Origin: an uncultured Spiribacter sp.
GTDB taxonomy: Bacteria > Pseudomonadota > Gammaproteobacteria > Nitrococcales > Nitrococcaceae
Reading direction: 5' to 3'
Assembly (NCBI GenBank): GCA_937884605.1
Contig: CALGDM010000006.1
Coordinates: 248,001 to 312,000 of the forward strand
Length of the DNA: 64,000 nucleotides
Each line of letters opens with the position of its first letter. Position 1 is the stretch's first letter. The translations under genes and the position numbers were made by a program. Below the pieces are notes generated by a model that saw nothing but the letters and a program-made list of their open reading frames with translations, did not search any database and was not told the origin of the DNA. Below, piece by piece: positions 1-9,530 of this stretch.

Positions 1-269
1 TACTGGGCAGTTCCGCGACGTGGGCCCACAGCGTCGGACAAACCCACCACGGCCTGATGTTCTTTCACTGGCATGTCGGCGATAGCGGTCTTGTCCTTGG
101 AGTGCCCGCCTCTGCACTCGGTGCAGCCTTTCTCTTGCTGGCCGCCGCGGCGGTGATGGCCAGCTTTCGCTACCGTCGCGCCCGACGTGCCCCGGCGGCG
201 CTCACGTTGGCCGGCACAGCGGCGGCGTTTGCCCTGCTCGGTACCGGGCTGATCGCGGGCGCCGTTTGA
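1..269 (+). CDS. C-terminal part of a small membrane protein (5' end outside window)
   Basis: The reading frame is open from the left edge to a TGA at 267-269, so the true start lies upstream or at the ATG at 57. Two hydrophobic segments are visible, about residues 10-35 and 48-70 counted from that ATG, separated by a short Arg-rich loop, so it is probably an inner-membrane protein. The residues before the first segment are His-rich (Thr-His-His-Gly, His-Trp-His). The stop overlaps the ureD start (TGATG), so it is translationally coupled to the urease operon. I do not recognise the family. Its position could suggest a metal or urea-related role, but that is inference only. Confidence 0.5.
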   Translation, partial: LGSSATWAHSVGQTHHGLMFFHWHVGDSGLVLGVPASALGAAFLLLAAAAVMASFRYRRARRAPAALTLAGTAAAFALLGTGLIAGAV

Positions 270-1108
270 TGGCGGCAGTCGCACCAATGCCTCCTGACCC
301 CGGATGGCGCGCCCGGCTCGATCTGGGTTTTGTGCCAACCGCCGAGCGCACGGTGCTTGCGCGGCGGCGCCACGAGGGCCCGCTGCGGGTGCAACGAAGC
401 TTTCATCCCGAGGGCGCGCCCTGTCACAGCTATGTCCTGCATCCCCCCGGTGGCGTGGTGGGGGGCGATCAAATCAGCCTCGACGCCGATGTCCAGGAGG
501 GCGCATGGGCGTTGCTGACCACACCCGGGGCCACCAAGTTTTACCGCAGTCTGGGTCGCACGGCGACGCTGCAGCAGAATCTGCGCGTGTCGCCCGGGGC
601 GACTCTGGAATGGCTGCCCCAGGAACAGATCGTGTTCTCTGGGGCCATTGTCGAGGCGTTGACCCGCATTGACCTTGCGGTCAGGAGCCGCTGCTTTGCG
701 TGGGAGCTGAATTGCCTCGGTCGCCCGGCGGGCGGGCTGCCTTTCGAGTCGGGATCACTTCGCCAGCGTCTCGAAGTCTGGCGTGAGGGGCGGCCGTTGC
801 TGCTTGAGCATGCCCATATCAAGGGCGACGGCCGCGCGGTGGACGCGCCCTGGGGGCTGGGTGGTCAGCCGGCCTTTGCCACTCTGGTGGCCAGCCCGGC
901 AAATGCCGATGCGCTGGCGACCGCGCGCGAGGTCTTGACCGACACTCCGGGCGAGGCCTCGGCGACCCGGTTGGATGACCTGCTGGTTGTGCGCTGGCGT
1001 GGGGCCGGGGCGCTTGAGGGATATGCCTTGCGTGAGCGCCTGTGGACGGCGTTGCGCCCTTGTCTGATGGGGCGGCCGATGTGCCGGCCCCGAATCTGGA
1101 ATACCTGA
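269..1108 (+). CDS. ureD: Urease accessory protein UreD (UreH)
   Basis: UreD is the scaffold that binds apo-urease and, with UreF and UreG, allows nickel insertion and lysine carbamylation. The product is 279 aa, normal for the family. The family signatures Arg-Ser-Phe-His-Pro-Glu-Gly, then Leu-His-Pro-Pro-Gly-Gly-Val-Val-Gly-Gly-Asp and Thr-Thr-Pro-Gly-Ala-Thr-Lys-Phe-Tyr-Arg, are all present in the first half. I chose the ATG at 269, which overlaps the preceding stop; a TTG just upstream is in frame but less likely. It opens the ureDABCEFG cluster and ends 9 bases before ureA, whose ribosome-binding site (GAGGAGG) lies in that gap. Confidence 0.95.
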   Translation: MAAVAPMPPDPGWRARLDLGFVPTAERTVLARRRHEGPLRVQRSFHPEGAPCHSYVLHPPGGVVGGDQISLDADVQEGAWALLTTPGATKFYRSLGRTATLQQNLRVSPGATLEWLPQEQIVFSGAIVEALTRIDLAVRSRCFAWELNCLGRPAGGLPFESGSLRQRLEVWREGRPLLLEHAHIKGDGRAVDAPWGLGGQPAFATLVASPANADALATAREVLTDTPGEASATRLDDLLVVRWRGAGALEGYALRERLWTALRPCLMGRPMCRPRIWNT

Positions 1109-1117
1109 GGAGGACGC

Positions 1118-1453
1118 ATGCAACTGACACCGAGAGAAAAGGACAAGCTGATGCTGGCCACCGCGGCCATGGTCGCCGAGCGGCGCTTGCACCGGGGCGT
1201 CCGATTGAACTATCCCGAGTCGATGGCCTATATCGCGAACGCGATCGTCGAGGGCGCACGCGACGGCCGCAGTGTGGCCGATCTGATGAGTGAGGGGACA
1301 CAGCTGCTCACCCGCGAGCAGGTCATGCCGGGCATCCCCGAAATGCTCAGCGAGGTGCAGGTCGAGGCGACTTTCCCCGATGGAACCAAACTGGTGACGA
1401 TCCACGATCCCATCGCCGAGGCGGCCAGTGAAGGTCAGGCGGTGCCATCATGA
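1118..1453 (+). CDS. ureA: Urease subunit gamma
   Basis: Small structural subunit of nickel urease (urea + H2O to ammonia and carbamate), cytoplasmic. The 111-aa product carries the UreA hallmarks: an N-terminal Leu-Thr-Pro-Arg-Glu-Lys-Asp-Lys-Leu, the Arg-Gly-Val-Arg-Leu-Asn-Tyr-Pro-Glu segment, and the C-terminal Phe-Pro-Asp-Gly-Thr-Lys-Leu-Val-Thr near residue 90. It is about ten residues longer than many UreA proteins because of a short tail. A strong Shine-Dalgarno precedes the ATG. The 3' end overlaps ureB by 4 bases (ATGA). Confidence 0.97.
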   Translation: MQLTPREKDKLMLATAAMVAERRLHRGVRLNYPESMAYIANAIVEGARDGRSVADLMSEGTQLLTREQVMPGIPEMLSEVQVEATFPDGTKLVTIHDPIAEAASEGQAVPS

Positions 1454-1758
1454 TGCCCGGCGAAGTCATCACGGCAGCCGGCCAGATCAGGCTCAACGCG
1501 GGGCGCGACACCCTGACCCTCCGGGTCGCCAACGCCGGCGACCGGCCGATTCAGGTCGGATCCCACTACCATTTTCACGAAGTCAATCCTGCGCTGGAGT
1601 TTGATCGCGACGCGGCGCTCGGGTACCGGCTCAATATCCCGGCGGGTACCGCGGTGCGGTTTGAGCCGGGGCAGTCCAGGGAGGTCGAGCTAGTGGCCTA
1701 CGCCGGTGGTCGCGCGATCTATGGCTTTCGCGCTGCAGTCATGGGGGAGCTTGAATGA
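1450..1758 (+). CDS. ureB: Urease subunit beta
   Basis: Structural beta subunit of urease. The 102-aa protein begins Met-Met-Pro-Gly-Glu and has the family features: the [15 protein letters not shown] core near residues 30-45, then Phe-Asp-Arg, a [17 protein letters not shown] stretch, and a C-terminal Gly-Phe-Arg. It overlaps ureA and ureC by 4 bases each, so the three subunits are probably translated together in fixed proportion. Confidence 0.97.
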   Translation: MMPGEVITAAGQIRLNAGRDTLTLRVANAGDRPIQVGSHYHFHEVNPALEFDRDAALGYRLNIPAGTAVRFEPGQSREVELVAYAGGRAIYGFRAAVMGELE

Positions 1759-3458
1759 CCTCGATTGATCGATCGGCCTATGCCGAAATGTATGGACCCA
1801 CCACTGGGGATCGCGTTCGTCTGGGGGACACCGAGCTGTTCGTCGAGGTCGAGCATGATTTCACCTGCTACGGCGATGAGGTGAAGTTCGGGGGTGGCAA
1901 AGTCATCCGCGACGGCATGGGCCAGAGCCAGCGGGATAACGACACAGCGGTCGACCTGATCATCACCAATGCCCTGATTGTCGACTACACCGGCGTCTAC
2001 AAGGCCGACATCGGCGTTCGTGAAGGCCGGATCGCGGGCATTGGCAAGGCCGGCAATCCCGATACCCAGCCCGGCGTCGATATTGTGATCGGGCCCGGCA
2101 CGGAAGTGCTCGCCGCCGAGGGCAGTATTGTCACGGCCGGGGGCATCGATGCCCATATCCACTTTGTCTGCCCGCAACAGATCGAAGAGGCGCTGATGTC
2201 GGGGGTCACGACCATGCTGGGCGGTGGGACTGGCCCAGCGACCGGCACCAATGCCACCACCTGTACGCCGGGCGCATGGAATATCCATCGCATGCTGCAG
2301 GCGGCCGAGGCCTTTCCGATGAACCTTGGTTTCATGGGCAAGGGCAACGCGAGCATGCCTGATTCGTTGCACGAGCAGATGCAGGCCGGGGCGATGGGGC
2401 TCAAGCTGCACGAGGACTGGGGGACAACCCCGGCGGCCATCGATAACGCGCTCGACGTTGCCGAGCAATACGACGTTCAGGTCGCCATTCATACCGATAC
2501 ATTGAACGAGTCCGGATTTGTCGAGGATACCCTCGCCGCTTTCAAGGACCGCACGATCCACACGTATCACACCGAAGGCGCGGGCGGCGGACACGCCCCC
2601 GACATCATTCGGGCCTGCGGGCAGTCCAACGTGTTGCCGTCGTCCACCAACCCGACGCGGCCCTACACCCGTAACACCATCGACGAGCATCTGGACATGC
2701 TCATGGTCTGCCATCACCTCGACCCGGCCATTCCCGAGGATGTGGCCTTTGCGGAATCGAGGATCCGGCGCGAGACCATCGCCGCCGAGGATATCTTCCA
2801 TGATCGCGGCGCGTTTTCGATGATCGCTTCCGACTCGCAGGCCATGGGACGGGTTGGTGAGGTGATTACCCGCACCTGGCAGACGGCGCATAAGATGAAA
2901 GTGCAGTTCGGGCCACTCGGTGAGGACAACGAGCGGCATGACAACCTGCGGGCGCGTCGCTATATCGCCAAGTACACCATCAACCCGGCGATTGCTCACG
3001 GCATTGCCCACGAGGTGGGGTCGCTGGAGGTGGGCAAGCTGGCTGATCTGGTGCTCTGGAAACCCGCTTTCTTTGGTGCCAAGCCGGGTGTGATCGTTAA
3101 GGGCGGCATGATTGCCGCGGCGCCGATGGGCGACCCCAACGGTTCGATACCGACGCCGCAGCCGGTGCACTACCGTGGCATGTTCGGCGCCCACGGCGGC
3201 GCGGTCGCCGAGACCGCCGTGACTTTCTGTTCGCAGGCCGCGATTGCGGCGGGCGTGGGCGAGGCGCTGGGTCTGGACAAACGCCTCGTGGCGGTCAGGG
3301 ACTGTCGGGACGTGGGGAAGGCCGACATGAAGCTCAACGACTGGCAGCCCGAGGTCAGCGTTGATCCGCAGACCTACGAGGTCCGCGCCGATGGCGAGCT
3401 GCTGACCTGCGAGGCAGCGGTGGAACTGCCGCTGGCACAGCGTTACTTCCTGTTCTGA
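1755..3458 (+). CDS. ureC: Urease subunit alpha (catalytic)
   Basis: Catalytic subunit holding the dinickel centre. The 567-aa length is standard. Visible active-site motifs are Ile-Asp-Ala-His-Ile-His-Phe (nickel-binding His-x-His), Gly-Leu-Lys-Leu-His-Glu-Asp-Trp-Gly (the lysine that is carbamylated to bridge the nickels), [10 protein letters not shown], the mobile-flap Val-Cys-His-His-Leu-Asp with its catalytic His, and [11 protein letters not shown] (nickel-binding Asp). Every key residue is present, so the enzyme should be active once UreDEFG mature it. Confidence 0.99.
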   Translation: MTSIDRSAYAEMYGPTTGDRVRLGDTELFVEVEHDFTCYGDEVKFGGGKVIRDGMGQSQRDNDTAVDLIITNALIVDYTGVYKADIGVREGRIAGIGKAGNPDTQPGVDIVIGPGTEVLAAEGSIVTAGGIDAHIHFVCPQQIEEALMSGVTTMLGGGTGPATGTNATTCTPGAWNIHRMLQAAEAFPMNLGFMGKGNASMPDSLHEQMQAGAMGLKLHEDWGTTPAAIDNALDVAEQYDVQVAIHTDTLNESGFVEDTLAAFKDRTIHTYHTEGAGGGHAPDIIRACGQSNVLPSSTNPTRPYTRNTIDEHLDMLMVCHHLDPAIPEDVAFAESRIRRETIAAEDIFHDRGAFSMIASDSQAMGRVGEVITRTWQTAHKMKVQFGPLGEDNERHDNLRARRYIAKYTINPAIAHGIAHEVGSLEVGKLADLVLWKPAFFGAKPGVIVKGGMIAAAPMGDPNGSIPTPQPVHYRGMFGAHGGAVAETAVTFCSQAAIAAGVGEALGLDKRLVAVRDCRDVGKADMKLNDWQPEVSVDPQTYEVRADGELLTCEAAVELPLAQRYFLF

Positions 3459-3461
3459 GCG

Positions 3462-3920
3462 ATGGTCATGCACACACTCACACAGCGAATCGGGGCCCTG
3501 GCCCCGGACCAGCCTGTTGCCGGCACGCTGGTTCTTACCATCGAGCAACGCGAGCGCTCGCGATTTCGGACCGAGCTGGCTAACGGCGAGACCATCGGCG
3601 TGATCCTCGAGCGCGGTGGCCCGGCCCTGCGCGCCGGCGATGGGCTGGCCAACGACGCCGGTGCCGTCTATCGCATCGAGGCGGCATCGGAGTCGGTCAG
3701 CACCGTGCGGTCGGACGATCCTTTGGTGTTGTTGCGGGCGGCCTATCATCTGGGCAATCGGCATACGCCCCTGGAGGTGGCCGACGGATACCTGCGCTAC
3801 CGCCATGACCACGTGCTTGATGCCATGGTGCGTGGGCTGGGGGCGGAGCCGCTGCATGAGACCGCGCCCTTCCAGCCCGAGTCCGGGGCCTATGCCGGCG
3901 GTGGCCATCATCATGGTTGA
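3462..3920 (+). CDS. ureE: Urease accessory protein UreE (nickel metallochaperone)
   Basis: UreE delivers Ni2+ to the UreDFG-apourease complex. The 152-aa product has the UreE N-terminal beta domain (glutamine- and arginine-rich, with Glu-Arg-Ser-Arg-Phe-Arg) and the C-terminal ferredoxin-like metal-binding fold with Tyr-His-Leu-Gly-Asn-Arg-His near residue 95. The tail is only modestly His-rich (Gly-Gly-Gly-His-His-His-Gly), so nickel storage capacity is probably small. Two in-frame ATGs, 3462 and 3468, could be the start. The 3' end overlaps ureF by 8 bases. Confidence 0.93.
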   Translation: MVMHTLTQRIGALAPDQPVAGTLVLTIEQRERSRFRTELANGETIGVILERGGPALRAGDGLANDAGAVYRIEAASESVSTVRSDDPLVLLRAAYHLGNRHTPLEVADGYLRYRHDHVLDAMVRGLGAEPLHETAPFQPESGAYAGGGHHHG

Positions 3921-4593
3921 CCGGGCCGAGGCGCGTACCCTGCGGCTGTGGCAACTGCTGAGTCCGACCCTGCCGGTAGGCGCGTATGCCTATTCCGCGG
4001 GTCTGGAAACGGCCATTGAACAGGGCTGGGTGGGTGACGAGACGGCGCTGGTGGACTGGGTTGTCGGACAGTTGCAAAGCGGGATTGGGGCGCTTGATCT
4101 GCCCGTGCTGGCCCGTCTGCAGGCCGCCTGGCAACGCGATGACCGCACGGCGGTGGATGTCTGGACCCGTCGCTTGCTCGCATCGCGGGAAACTGCCGAA
4201 CTCCGCGCCGAGGATATTCACATCGGTCGCGCGCTGATGCGGCTGCTGGGCGAGTTCGGGATCAGTGAGGCACTGGCGTTCGACCGCAACGGCGATGTCA
4301 GCTGGGCGACCGCATTTGCGTTGGCCACCACGCGCTGGTCAATCGACATGGATCAGGCCGCACTGGGCTATGCCTGGGCCTGGTCTGAAAATCAGGTGGC
4401 CGCGGCGGTCAAGCTTATCCCCCTGGGGCAGAGTGCCGGGCAACGCGCACTGCTGCGCATCGCCGACACGATCCCGGAGGCCGTCGAGGCCGCCCATGCC
4501 CTCGAAGACGAATCGATCGGTGCCACCACCCCCGGGGTCAGCCTCGCCAGTGGCTGGCACGAAGTTCAGTACTCACGGCTGTTCCGCAGCTGA
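3913..4593 (+). CDS. ureF: Urease accessory protein UreF
   Basis: UreF works with UreD and UreG as the GTPase-gating factor of urease activation. From the ATG at 3913 the protein is 226 aa, standard for the family, and starts just before the typical [19 protein letters not shown] motif. Conserved central residues ([11 protein letters not shown]) follow. The frame is open further upstream, to 3616, but that stretch lies inside ureE and does not resemble UreF, so I used the internal ATG. It is helical and cytoplasmic. Confidence 0.93.
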   Translation: MVDRAEARTLRLWQLLSPTLPVGAYAYSAGLETAIEQGWVGDETALVDWVVGQLQSGIGALDLPVLARLQAAWQRDDRTAVDVWTRRLLASRETAELRAEDIHIGRALMRLLGEFGISEALAFDRNGDVSWATAFALATTRWSIDMDQAALGYAWAWSENQVAAAVKLIPLGQSAGQRALLRIADTIPEAVEAAHALEDESIGATTPGVSLASGWHEVQYSRLFRS

Positions 4594-4622
4594 ATATCCG
4601 TTTCTCCGGAGGATGATGAGCC

Positions 4623-5321
4623 ATGACAGACAATGCCACTCCGCTGCGCGTCGGGATCGGTGGGCCGGTCGGATCCGGCAAGACCGCGCTCACGCTGGCG
4701 CTCTGCCGGGCGCTTCGCGAGCGCCTGTCGCTCGCCGTGGTGACCAATGATATTTACACCCGCGAGGATGCCGAGTTTCTCTCGCGCAATGAGGCACTAC
4801 CCAGCGGCCGCATTGTTGGTGTGGAGACCGGCGGATGCCCGCATACGGCCATCCGCGAGGATGCCTCAATGAACCTCACCGCCGTTGCCGATCTCCAGGC
4901 GCGCTTTGGTGACCTTGATGTCGTGTTCATCGAAAGCGGCGGGGATAACCTGTCCGCCACGTTTTCGCCGGAGCTCTCCGATCTGACCCTGTATGTCATC
5001 GACGTCTCGGCCGGCGACAAAATCCCGCGCAAAGGCGGACCCGGCATCACACGCTCGGATCTTCTGGTGATCAACAAGACCGATCTCGCCCCCCAGGTGG
5101 GTGCCTCGCTTGAGGTGATGGCCCGCGATAGCCGCATGATGCGAGGTGAGGCCCCATTCCAGCTTGCGAGCATTGCCGCCGGGGAAGGCGTCGAGGGCAT
5201 CATCGATTTCATCCTGCGCGAGGGCATGCTTGCCCGCTCGGTCGCCGAGCGTGCACTGCAAGCGGGAAGCGATCGCAGTAGCCGCACCAGCATGGCGCAT
5301 GCGACAGACTCTGACGCTTGA
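4623..5321 (+). CDS. ureG: Urease accessory GTPase UreG
   Basis: SIMIBI-class GTPase that couples GTP hydrolysis to nickel delivery. The 232-aa sequence has the P-loop Gly-Gly-Pro-Val-Gly-Ser-Gly-Lys-Thr near residue 12, Asp-Ile-Tyr-Thr-Arg-Glu-Asp, the metal-binding Cys-Pro-His motif ([11 protein letters not shown]), Glu-Ser-Gly-Gly-Asp-Asn-Leu, and Asn-Lys-Thr-Asp for guanine recognition. It carries a roughly 25-residue Ser/Arg-rich extension beyond the usual C terminus. It is the last gene of the cluster; its 3' end contains a possible NtrC site for the downstream urt operon. Confidence 0.98.
   Translation: MTDNATPLRVGIGGPVGSGKTALTLALCRALRERLSLAVVTNDIYTREDAEFLSRNEALPSGRIVGVETGGCPHTAIREDASMNLTAVADLQARFGDLDVVFIESGGDNLSATFSPELSDLTLYVIDVSAGDKIPRKGGPGITRSDLLVINKTDLAPQVGASLEVMARDSRMMRGEAPFQLASIAAGEGVEGIIDFILREGMLARSVAERALQAGSDRSSRTSMAHATDSDA
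5284..5298 (+). promoter_or_regulatory. Possible NtrC-type enhancer site
   Basis: The sequence GCACCA-GCA-TGGCGC is one base from the enterobacterial NtrC dyad form GCACCA-N3-TGGTGC. It lies inside the last codons of ureG, with its centre about 80 bases upstream of the start predicted from the sigma-54 promoter at 5342-5358. Placement and form fit a nitrogen-regulator enhancer, but only one site was found and it is inside a coding region. Confidence 0.4.
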
Positions 5322-5341
5322 TGAGACCTTGGTCTGAAGGG

Positions 5342-5358
5342 CTGGCACGCTTATTGCT
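5342..5358 (+). promoter_or_regulatory. Sigma-54 (RpoN) promoter for urtABCDE
   Basis: The bases CTGGCACGCTTATTGCT match the -24/-12 consensus YTGGCACGRNNNTTGCW at every defined position but one (C for R), with correct spacing between the GG and GC elements. The predicted start is near 5370, about 45 bases before urtA. A ribosome-binding site (AAGGAG) precedes the urtA ATG. Sigma-54 control of urea transport is typical of NtrC-dependent nitrogen limitation. Confidence 0.8.
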
Positions 5359-5413
5359 ACCCAATAGCCAGGTCAATCGATGGCCTGAGGAATGACTTCA
5401 AAGGAGTTCACGC

Positions 5414-6727
5414 ATGAAGGGTAATAAGCGACTGCATAACGGCGTAGGGCCTGTGCTTGCCGCGGGCGTCCTGGCGCTTGGGTTGGGGAGTAACGGCGCG
5501 CTGGCTCAGGAAGACCCGATCAAGGTCGGTATCCTGCATTCATTGTCCGGCACGATGGCGATCAGCGAGACGGCCCTCAAGGAAACCGTCGAGATGCTCA
5601 TCGAACAGCAGAACGAGGAAGGCGGACTGCTGGGACGCGAAATCGAACCTGTCGTCGTGGATCCGGCGTCGGACTGGCCACGATTTGCCGAGCAGGCACG
5701 CCAGCTGCTGGCGGATGACGAGGTCGACGTGGTCTTCGGAACCTGGACGTCGGTATCGCGGAAATCCGTGCTGCCGGTTTTCGAGGAGCTCAACGGGCTG
5801 CTTTTCTATCCGGTGCAGTACGAGGGCGAAGAATCCTCGGAGAATGTCTTTTATCTGGGCGCGTCTCCCAATCAGCAGGCCATCCCGGCGGTGGATTACC
5901 TGATGAACGACCTGGGCGTGGAGCGCTTTGCGCTGCTGGGCACCGACTATGTCTATCCCCGCACGACCAACAAGATCCTCGAGCAGTACCTGATGGATAA
6001 CGGGGTGGCCGAGGAAGACATCATGATCAATTACACGCCGTTCGGGCATTCCGACTGGCAGAGCATCGTCTCCGATGTGCGCGACTTTGGCGGTCAGGGC
6101 GAGAAGACGGCGATTGTCTCGACCATCAATGGGGATGCCAACGTGCCGTTCTACACCGAACTGGCCAACCAGGGCGTATCCGCTTCGGACATTCCAGTGG
6201 TGGCCTTTTCCGTGGGTGAGCAGGAACTGGCCGGCATTGATACCGCTCCGCTGGTCGGTCATATGTCCGCGTGGAACTATTTCATGAGTGCCCCCACCAC
6301 CGAGAACGTCGAGTTCATTCAGGCCTGGCACGAGTTCAAGGACGACACCTCGGCGGTGACCAACGACCCGATGGAGGCCCACTACATCGGTTTCAATATG
6401 TGGGTCGAGGCGGTGCGTCGTGCCGGAACAACGGACGTCGAAGCGGTCCAGGACGCGATCATTGGCGTGACTGTTCCCAATCTGACTGGGGGCTACGCGA
6501 CGATGATGCCCAATCACCACATCACCAAGCCGGTGATGATCGGCGAGATCCAGCCGGACGGCCAGTTCTCGGTGGTCTGGGAAACCAATGGTGAAGTGGC
6601 AGGTGACGCCTGGTCGGACTATCTCCCCGAGAGCAGTGACATCATCGCCAGCTGGCGGGCGCCGTTGCTCTGCGGCAACTATAACGTCGAGACCGGCGTT
6701 TGTTCGGGTCAGGACTACGGCGACTGA
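5414..6727 (+). CDS. urtA: Urea ABC transporter substrate-binding protein
   Basis: Periplasmic urea receptor of the UrtABCDE high-affinity importer (branched-chain amino-acid/urea type). The 437-aa product has a signal peptide (basic start, hydrophobic residues about 12-28, cleavage after Ala-Leu-Ala-Gln), then the mature start Pro-Ile-Lys-Val-Gly-Ile-Leu-His-Ser-Leu-Ser-Gly-Thr-Met-Ala, the hallmark of UrtA/AmiC-like receptors. The Val-Phe-Gly-Thr-Trp-Thr-Ser-Val-Ser-Arg-Lys stretch and Phe-Tyr-Pro-Val-Gln-Tyr-Glu-Gly are typical of urea-binding members. It is first in its own operon, behind a sigma-54 promoter and next to the urease genes. Confidence 0.95.
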   Translation: MKGNKRLHNGVGPVLAAGVLALGLGSNGALAQEDPIKVGILHSLSGTMAISETALKETVEMLIEQQNEEGGLLGREIEPVVVDPASDWPRFAEQARQLLADDEVDVVFGTWTSVSRKSVLPVFEELNGLLFYPVQYEGEESSENVFYLGASPNQQAIPAVDYLMNDLGVERFALLGTDYVYPRTTNKILEQYLMDNGVAEEDIMINYTPFGHSDWQSIVSDVRDFGGQGEKTAIVSTINGDANVPFYTELANQGVSASDIPVVAFSVGEQELAGIDTAPLVGHMSAWNYFMSAPTTENVEFIQAWHEFKDDTSAVTNDPMEAHYIGFNMWVEAVRRAGTTDVEAVQDAIIGVTVPNLTGGYATMMPNHHITKPVMIGEIQPDGQFSVVWETNGEVAGDAWSDYLPESSDIIASWRAPLLCGNYNVETGVCSGQDYGD

Positions 6728-6779
6728 CAAGGGCTGCGCTGCCTCGCCGCGAGCGGGGCAGCGCCTCGAGGGATCAACA

Positions 6780-8396
6780 ATGAAACGCTCTGTCCGATGC
6801 ATGCTGGCCAGCCTGCTCCTGGCCCTGGGATTGATTGCTCCACCTGCGGGGGCAGCGGATGACGAGACGCTGGTCTCCAATCTGCGTCAGCTCAACGAAG
6901 GAAGTTTTGATGACAAGGCGGCGGCGGTCCGCACGATTGCCGAGAGTGGCCACCCGCGGGCTGTGCCCGTTCTGCAGGCCCTTCTCGATAGTCGACTCTA
7001 TTTCCGCATTGCCGGAGGGGGGATCGTTATCGCTGACGCCCTCGACGCCGGCTACTCGGTGACTGATCCGGTCAGCGGCGAGGCGCTGGGTGAGGCGACG
7101 CAATACGAGATTCGTCGTGTGAGCATCAACAACGCGGTTCGAACCGAGGCGCGCAAGATGCTGGCGCTCGCCGGGCTCTCGAGCCCCGATCGGCAGGCGC
7201 GTGCTCAGGCCGTCGAACGGCTTTTGGCCTCGCCCGACCCGGCGATCGCCGAGCGCATGGAAGGGCTCATCGACGACGAGCCGGTGGCCGGCATTCGCCG
7301 CGACATGGCCCTTGCCATCGGTCTGGCCCGACTCGAGGCGCCCGAGCCGGCAACCCGGCTGGCCGCACTCGAGACCCTCGATGGCTCGCTGCGCAATCGG
7401 GTGCGCAATGAAGTCCGCCGCGTGGCCCGCAACGATCCGGCGCCGGCCGTTCAGGCGCGCGCCGCCGATATCCTCGAGGGCATCGAGGAACGTCGCGATC
7501 TCTGGGGCCTGGGCGAGCAGATCTTCTTTGGCCTGTCGGCGGGATCGGTCCTGATGCTCGCCGCTTTCGGGCTCGCGATCACCTTCGGGGTGATGGGAGT
7601 CATCAATATGGCGCACGGCGAGCTCATCATGCTGGGCGCCTACACCACCTATGTGGTGCAGCTGCTGATGCCGAATGCCATCGATTATTCGTTGTTTGTG
7701 GCGATTCCGGCGGCCTTTCTGGTCACCGGGGCGTTCGGCGTGGCCATCGAACGCGGGGTCATCCGGTTTCTGTACGGGCGGCCGCTCGAAACGCTGCTTG
7801 CCACTTTCGGCCTTAGCCTCATCCTCCAGCAGCTGGTGCGGACGGTGTTCTCGCCACTCAACCGTCAGGTGAGCACGCCGGAATGGATGAGCGGGTCGAT
7901 CGAGATCAACGCGGCACTCAGCCTGACGCTCAACCGACTCTATGTGATTGCCTTCGCATTCCTCGTGTTCGGGCTGCTGTTGGTCCTTTTCAAACGCACC
8001 ACCCTGGGTCTGAAGGTTCGGGCGGTATCCCAGAACCGGGCCATGGCCCGGGCCGTTGGGGTCAGCTCATCGCGCATCGATGCGCTAACCTTTGGTCTGG
8101 GGGCCGGTGTTGCCGGTCTGGCCGGCGTGGCGCTGTCGCAGATCACCAATGTTGGGCCCAACATGGGCCAGGCGTACATCATCGATTCATTTCTGGTGGT
8201 GGTATTCGGTGGCGCTGGCAGTCTCTGGGGCACGCTGGTCGGCGGGCTGTCGCTGGGCGTCCTCAATAAATTCCTCGAGCCCGAGACGGGCGCCGTGCTC
8301 GCCAAGGTACTGGTCCTCGTGTTTGTGATCCTTTTCATCCAGCGCCGTCCGCAGGGACTCTTCCCCCAGCGCGGCCGGGCAGCATCGGAGGGCTGA
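6780..8396 (+). CDS. urtB: Urea ABC transporter permease UrtB
   Basis: Inner-membrane permease of the urea importer. From the ATG at 6780 the protein is 538 aa: a signal peptide (residues 1-27), a soluble N-terminal region of about 200 residues with short helical repeats, which is a known feature of UrtB, then a LivH-type permease domain from about residue 245 with 8 or so membrane helices, beginning Gly-Val-Met-Gly-Val-Ile-Asn-Met-Ala-His-Gly-Glu. The Gly-Thr-Leu-Val-Gly-Gly segment near the C terminus is typical. The frame extends upstream into urtA, but the signal-peptide ATG is the natural start. Confidence 0.94.
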   Translation: MKRSVRCMLASLLLALGLIAPPAGAADDETLVSNLRQLNEGSFDDKAAAVRTIAESGHPRAVPVLQALLDSRLYFRIAGGGIVIADALDAGYSVTDPVSGEALGEATQYEIRRVSINNAVRTEARKMLALAGLSSPDRQARAQAVERLLASPDPAIAERMEGLIDDEPVAGIRRDMALAIGLARLEAPEPATRLAALETLDGSLRNRVRNEVRRVARNDPAPAVQARAADILEGIEERRDLWGLGEQIFFGLSAGSVLMLAAFGLAITFGVMGVINMAHGELIMLGAYTTYVVQLLMPNAIDYSLFVAIPAAFLVTGAFGVAIERGVIRFLYGRPLETLLATFGLSLILQQLVRTVFSPLNRQVSTPEWMSGSIEINAALSLTLNRLYVIAFAFLVFGLLLVLFKRTTLGLKVRAVSQNRAMARAVGVSSSRIDALTFGLGAGVAGLAGVALSQITNVGPNMGQAYIIDSFLVVVFGGAGSLWGTLVGGLSLGVLNKFLEPETGAVLAKVLVLVFVILFIQRRPQGLFPQRGRAASEG

Positions 8397-8399
8397 GGC

Positions 8400-9530
8400 A
8401 TGGCGAGTCCGCAAACCTCGGCGACCCGCGTGATTCCCGAACGGCCCTGGCGGCGGCTGCTGCATGGTGACATGGGCGGACGGATCCTTTTGGGGACGCT
8501 CGCGGTACTGATTGTCGTGATCCCGATCCTCAATCAGGGGGTGTCGCCGTCGTCGCCGTTTCATGTGAGCGATTACACGGTCAACCTGCTTGGGCGCTAT
8601 CTGTGCTTTGCCCTGCTGGCGCTGGCCCTGGATCTCGTCTGGGGGTATGCCGGCATCCTCAGTCTGGGGCATGGTGCCTTCTTTGCACTGGGCGGCTATG
8701 CCATGGGCATGTATCTGATGCGCCAGATCGGTGATCGCGGCGTCTATGGCGATCCGATCCTGCCGGATTTCATGGTGTTTCTGGGCTGGGAGCAGTTGCC
8801 CTGGTTCTGGTATGGCTTTGATCAGTTCTGGTTCGCCGCGTTGATGGTCCTGCTGGTGCCCGGCGTATTCGGCTTTATCTTTGGCTGGCTCGCGTTTCGC
8901 TCACGGGTGACGGGGGTGTATCTGTCGATCATCAGTCAGGCCATGACGTACGCCCTGATGCTGGCTTTTTTCCGCAACGAAATGGGGTTCGGCGGCAATA
9001 ATGGCCTGACCGACTTCAAGGATATCCTCGGCTTCAGCCTTGCCGATCCGCAAACTCGCCTGGCGCTGTTCGTGGCGTCGGCGGTCGCACTGGGGCTGGC
9101 CTACCTGCTCTGTCGCAGCGTGGTTCGGTCCCGGGCAGGCCGTGTCGTGCGGGCCGTGCGCGATGCCGAGCCGCGTACCCGCTCGCTGGGTTACCGGACC
9201 GACCACTACAAACTCTGGATCTGGACGCTCTCGGCGATGCTGGCAGGGCTGGCCGGCGCGCTGTACGTTCCCCAGGTGGGGATCATCAACCCGAGCGAAT
9301 TCTCACCGCTCAACTCGATTGAAGTCGTGGTCTGGGTGGCGGTTGGCGGTCGCGGTACGCTCTACGGCGCGGCATTGGGCGGCGCGCTGGTCAACTATGC
9401 CCAGACGCTGTTGACGGCAATGATTGCCGAACTCTGGCTGTTCGCTCTGGGCGGGCTGTTCGTGGCAGTCACTCTGTTTTTCCCGCGCGGACTGGTTGGT
9501 CTGCTAAAGCGCCGGGAGGATCGGTCATGA
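8400..9530 (+). CDS. urtC: Urea ABC transporter permease UrtC
   Basis: Second permease (LivM type), pairing with UrtB. The 376-aa protein has about nine hydrophobic helices, the Gly-Ile-Leu-Ser-Leu-Gly-His-Gly-Ala-Phe-Phe-Ala-Leu-Gly-Gly-Tyr motif near residue 85, and the C-terminal Val-Ala-Val-Gly-Gly-Arg-Gly-Thr-Leu-Tyr-Gly-Ala segment. The start lies 3 bases after the urtB stop and the end overlaps urtD by 4 bases, so it sits inside one operon. Confidence 0.95.
   Translation: MASPQTSATRVIPERPWRRLLHGDMGGRILLGTLAVLIVVIPILNQGVSPSSPFHVSDYTVNLLGRYLCFALLALALDLVWGYAGILSLGHGAFFALGGYAMGMYLMRQIGDRGVYGDPILPDFMVFLGWEQLPWFWYGFDQFWFAALMVLLVPGVFGFIFGWLAFRSRVTGVYLSIISQAMTYALMLAFFRNEMGFGGNNGLTDFKDILGFSLADPQTRLALFVASAVALGLAYLLCRSVVRSRAGRVVRAVRDAEPRTRSLGYRTDHYKLWIWTLSAMLAGLAGALYVPQVGIINPSEFSPLNSIEVVVWVAVGGRGTLYGAALGGALVNYAQTLLTAMIAELWLFALGGLFVAVTLFFPRGLVGLLKRREDRS

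Noticed and set aside
1719..3914. A 731-codon open frame on the minus strand across ureC
   Set aside because: It is antisense to the fully motif-supported ureC and ureE, and its own translation shows no recognisable fold; long antisense frames are common in high-GC DNA.
5540..6880. A 446-codon minus-strand frame across urtA
   Set aside because: Antisense to a gene with signal peptide and receptor motifs; its product is Arg/His-rich low-information sequence.
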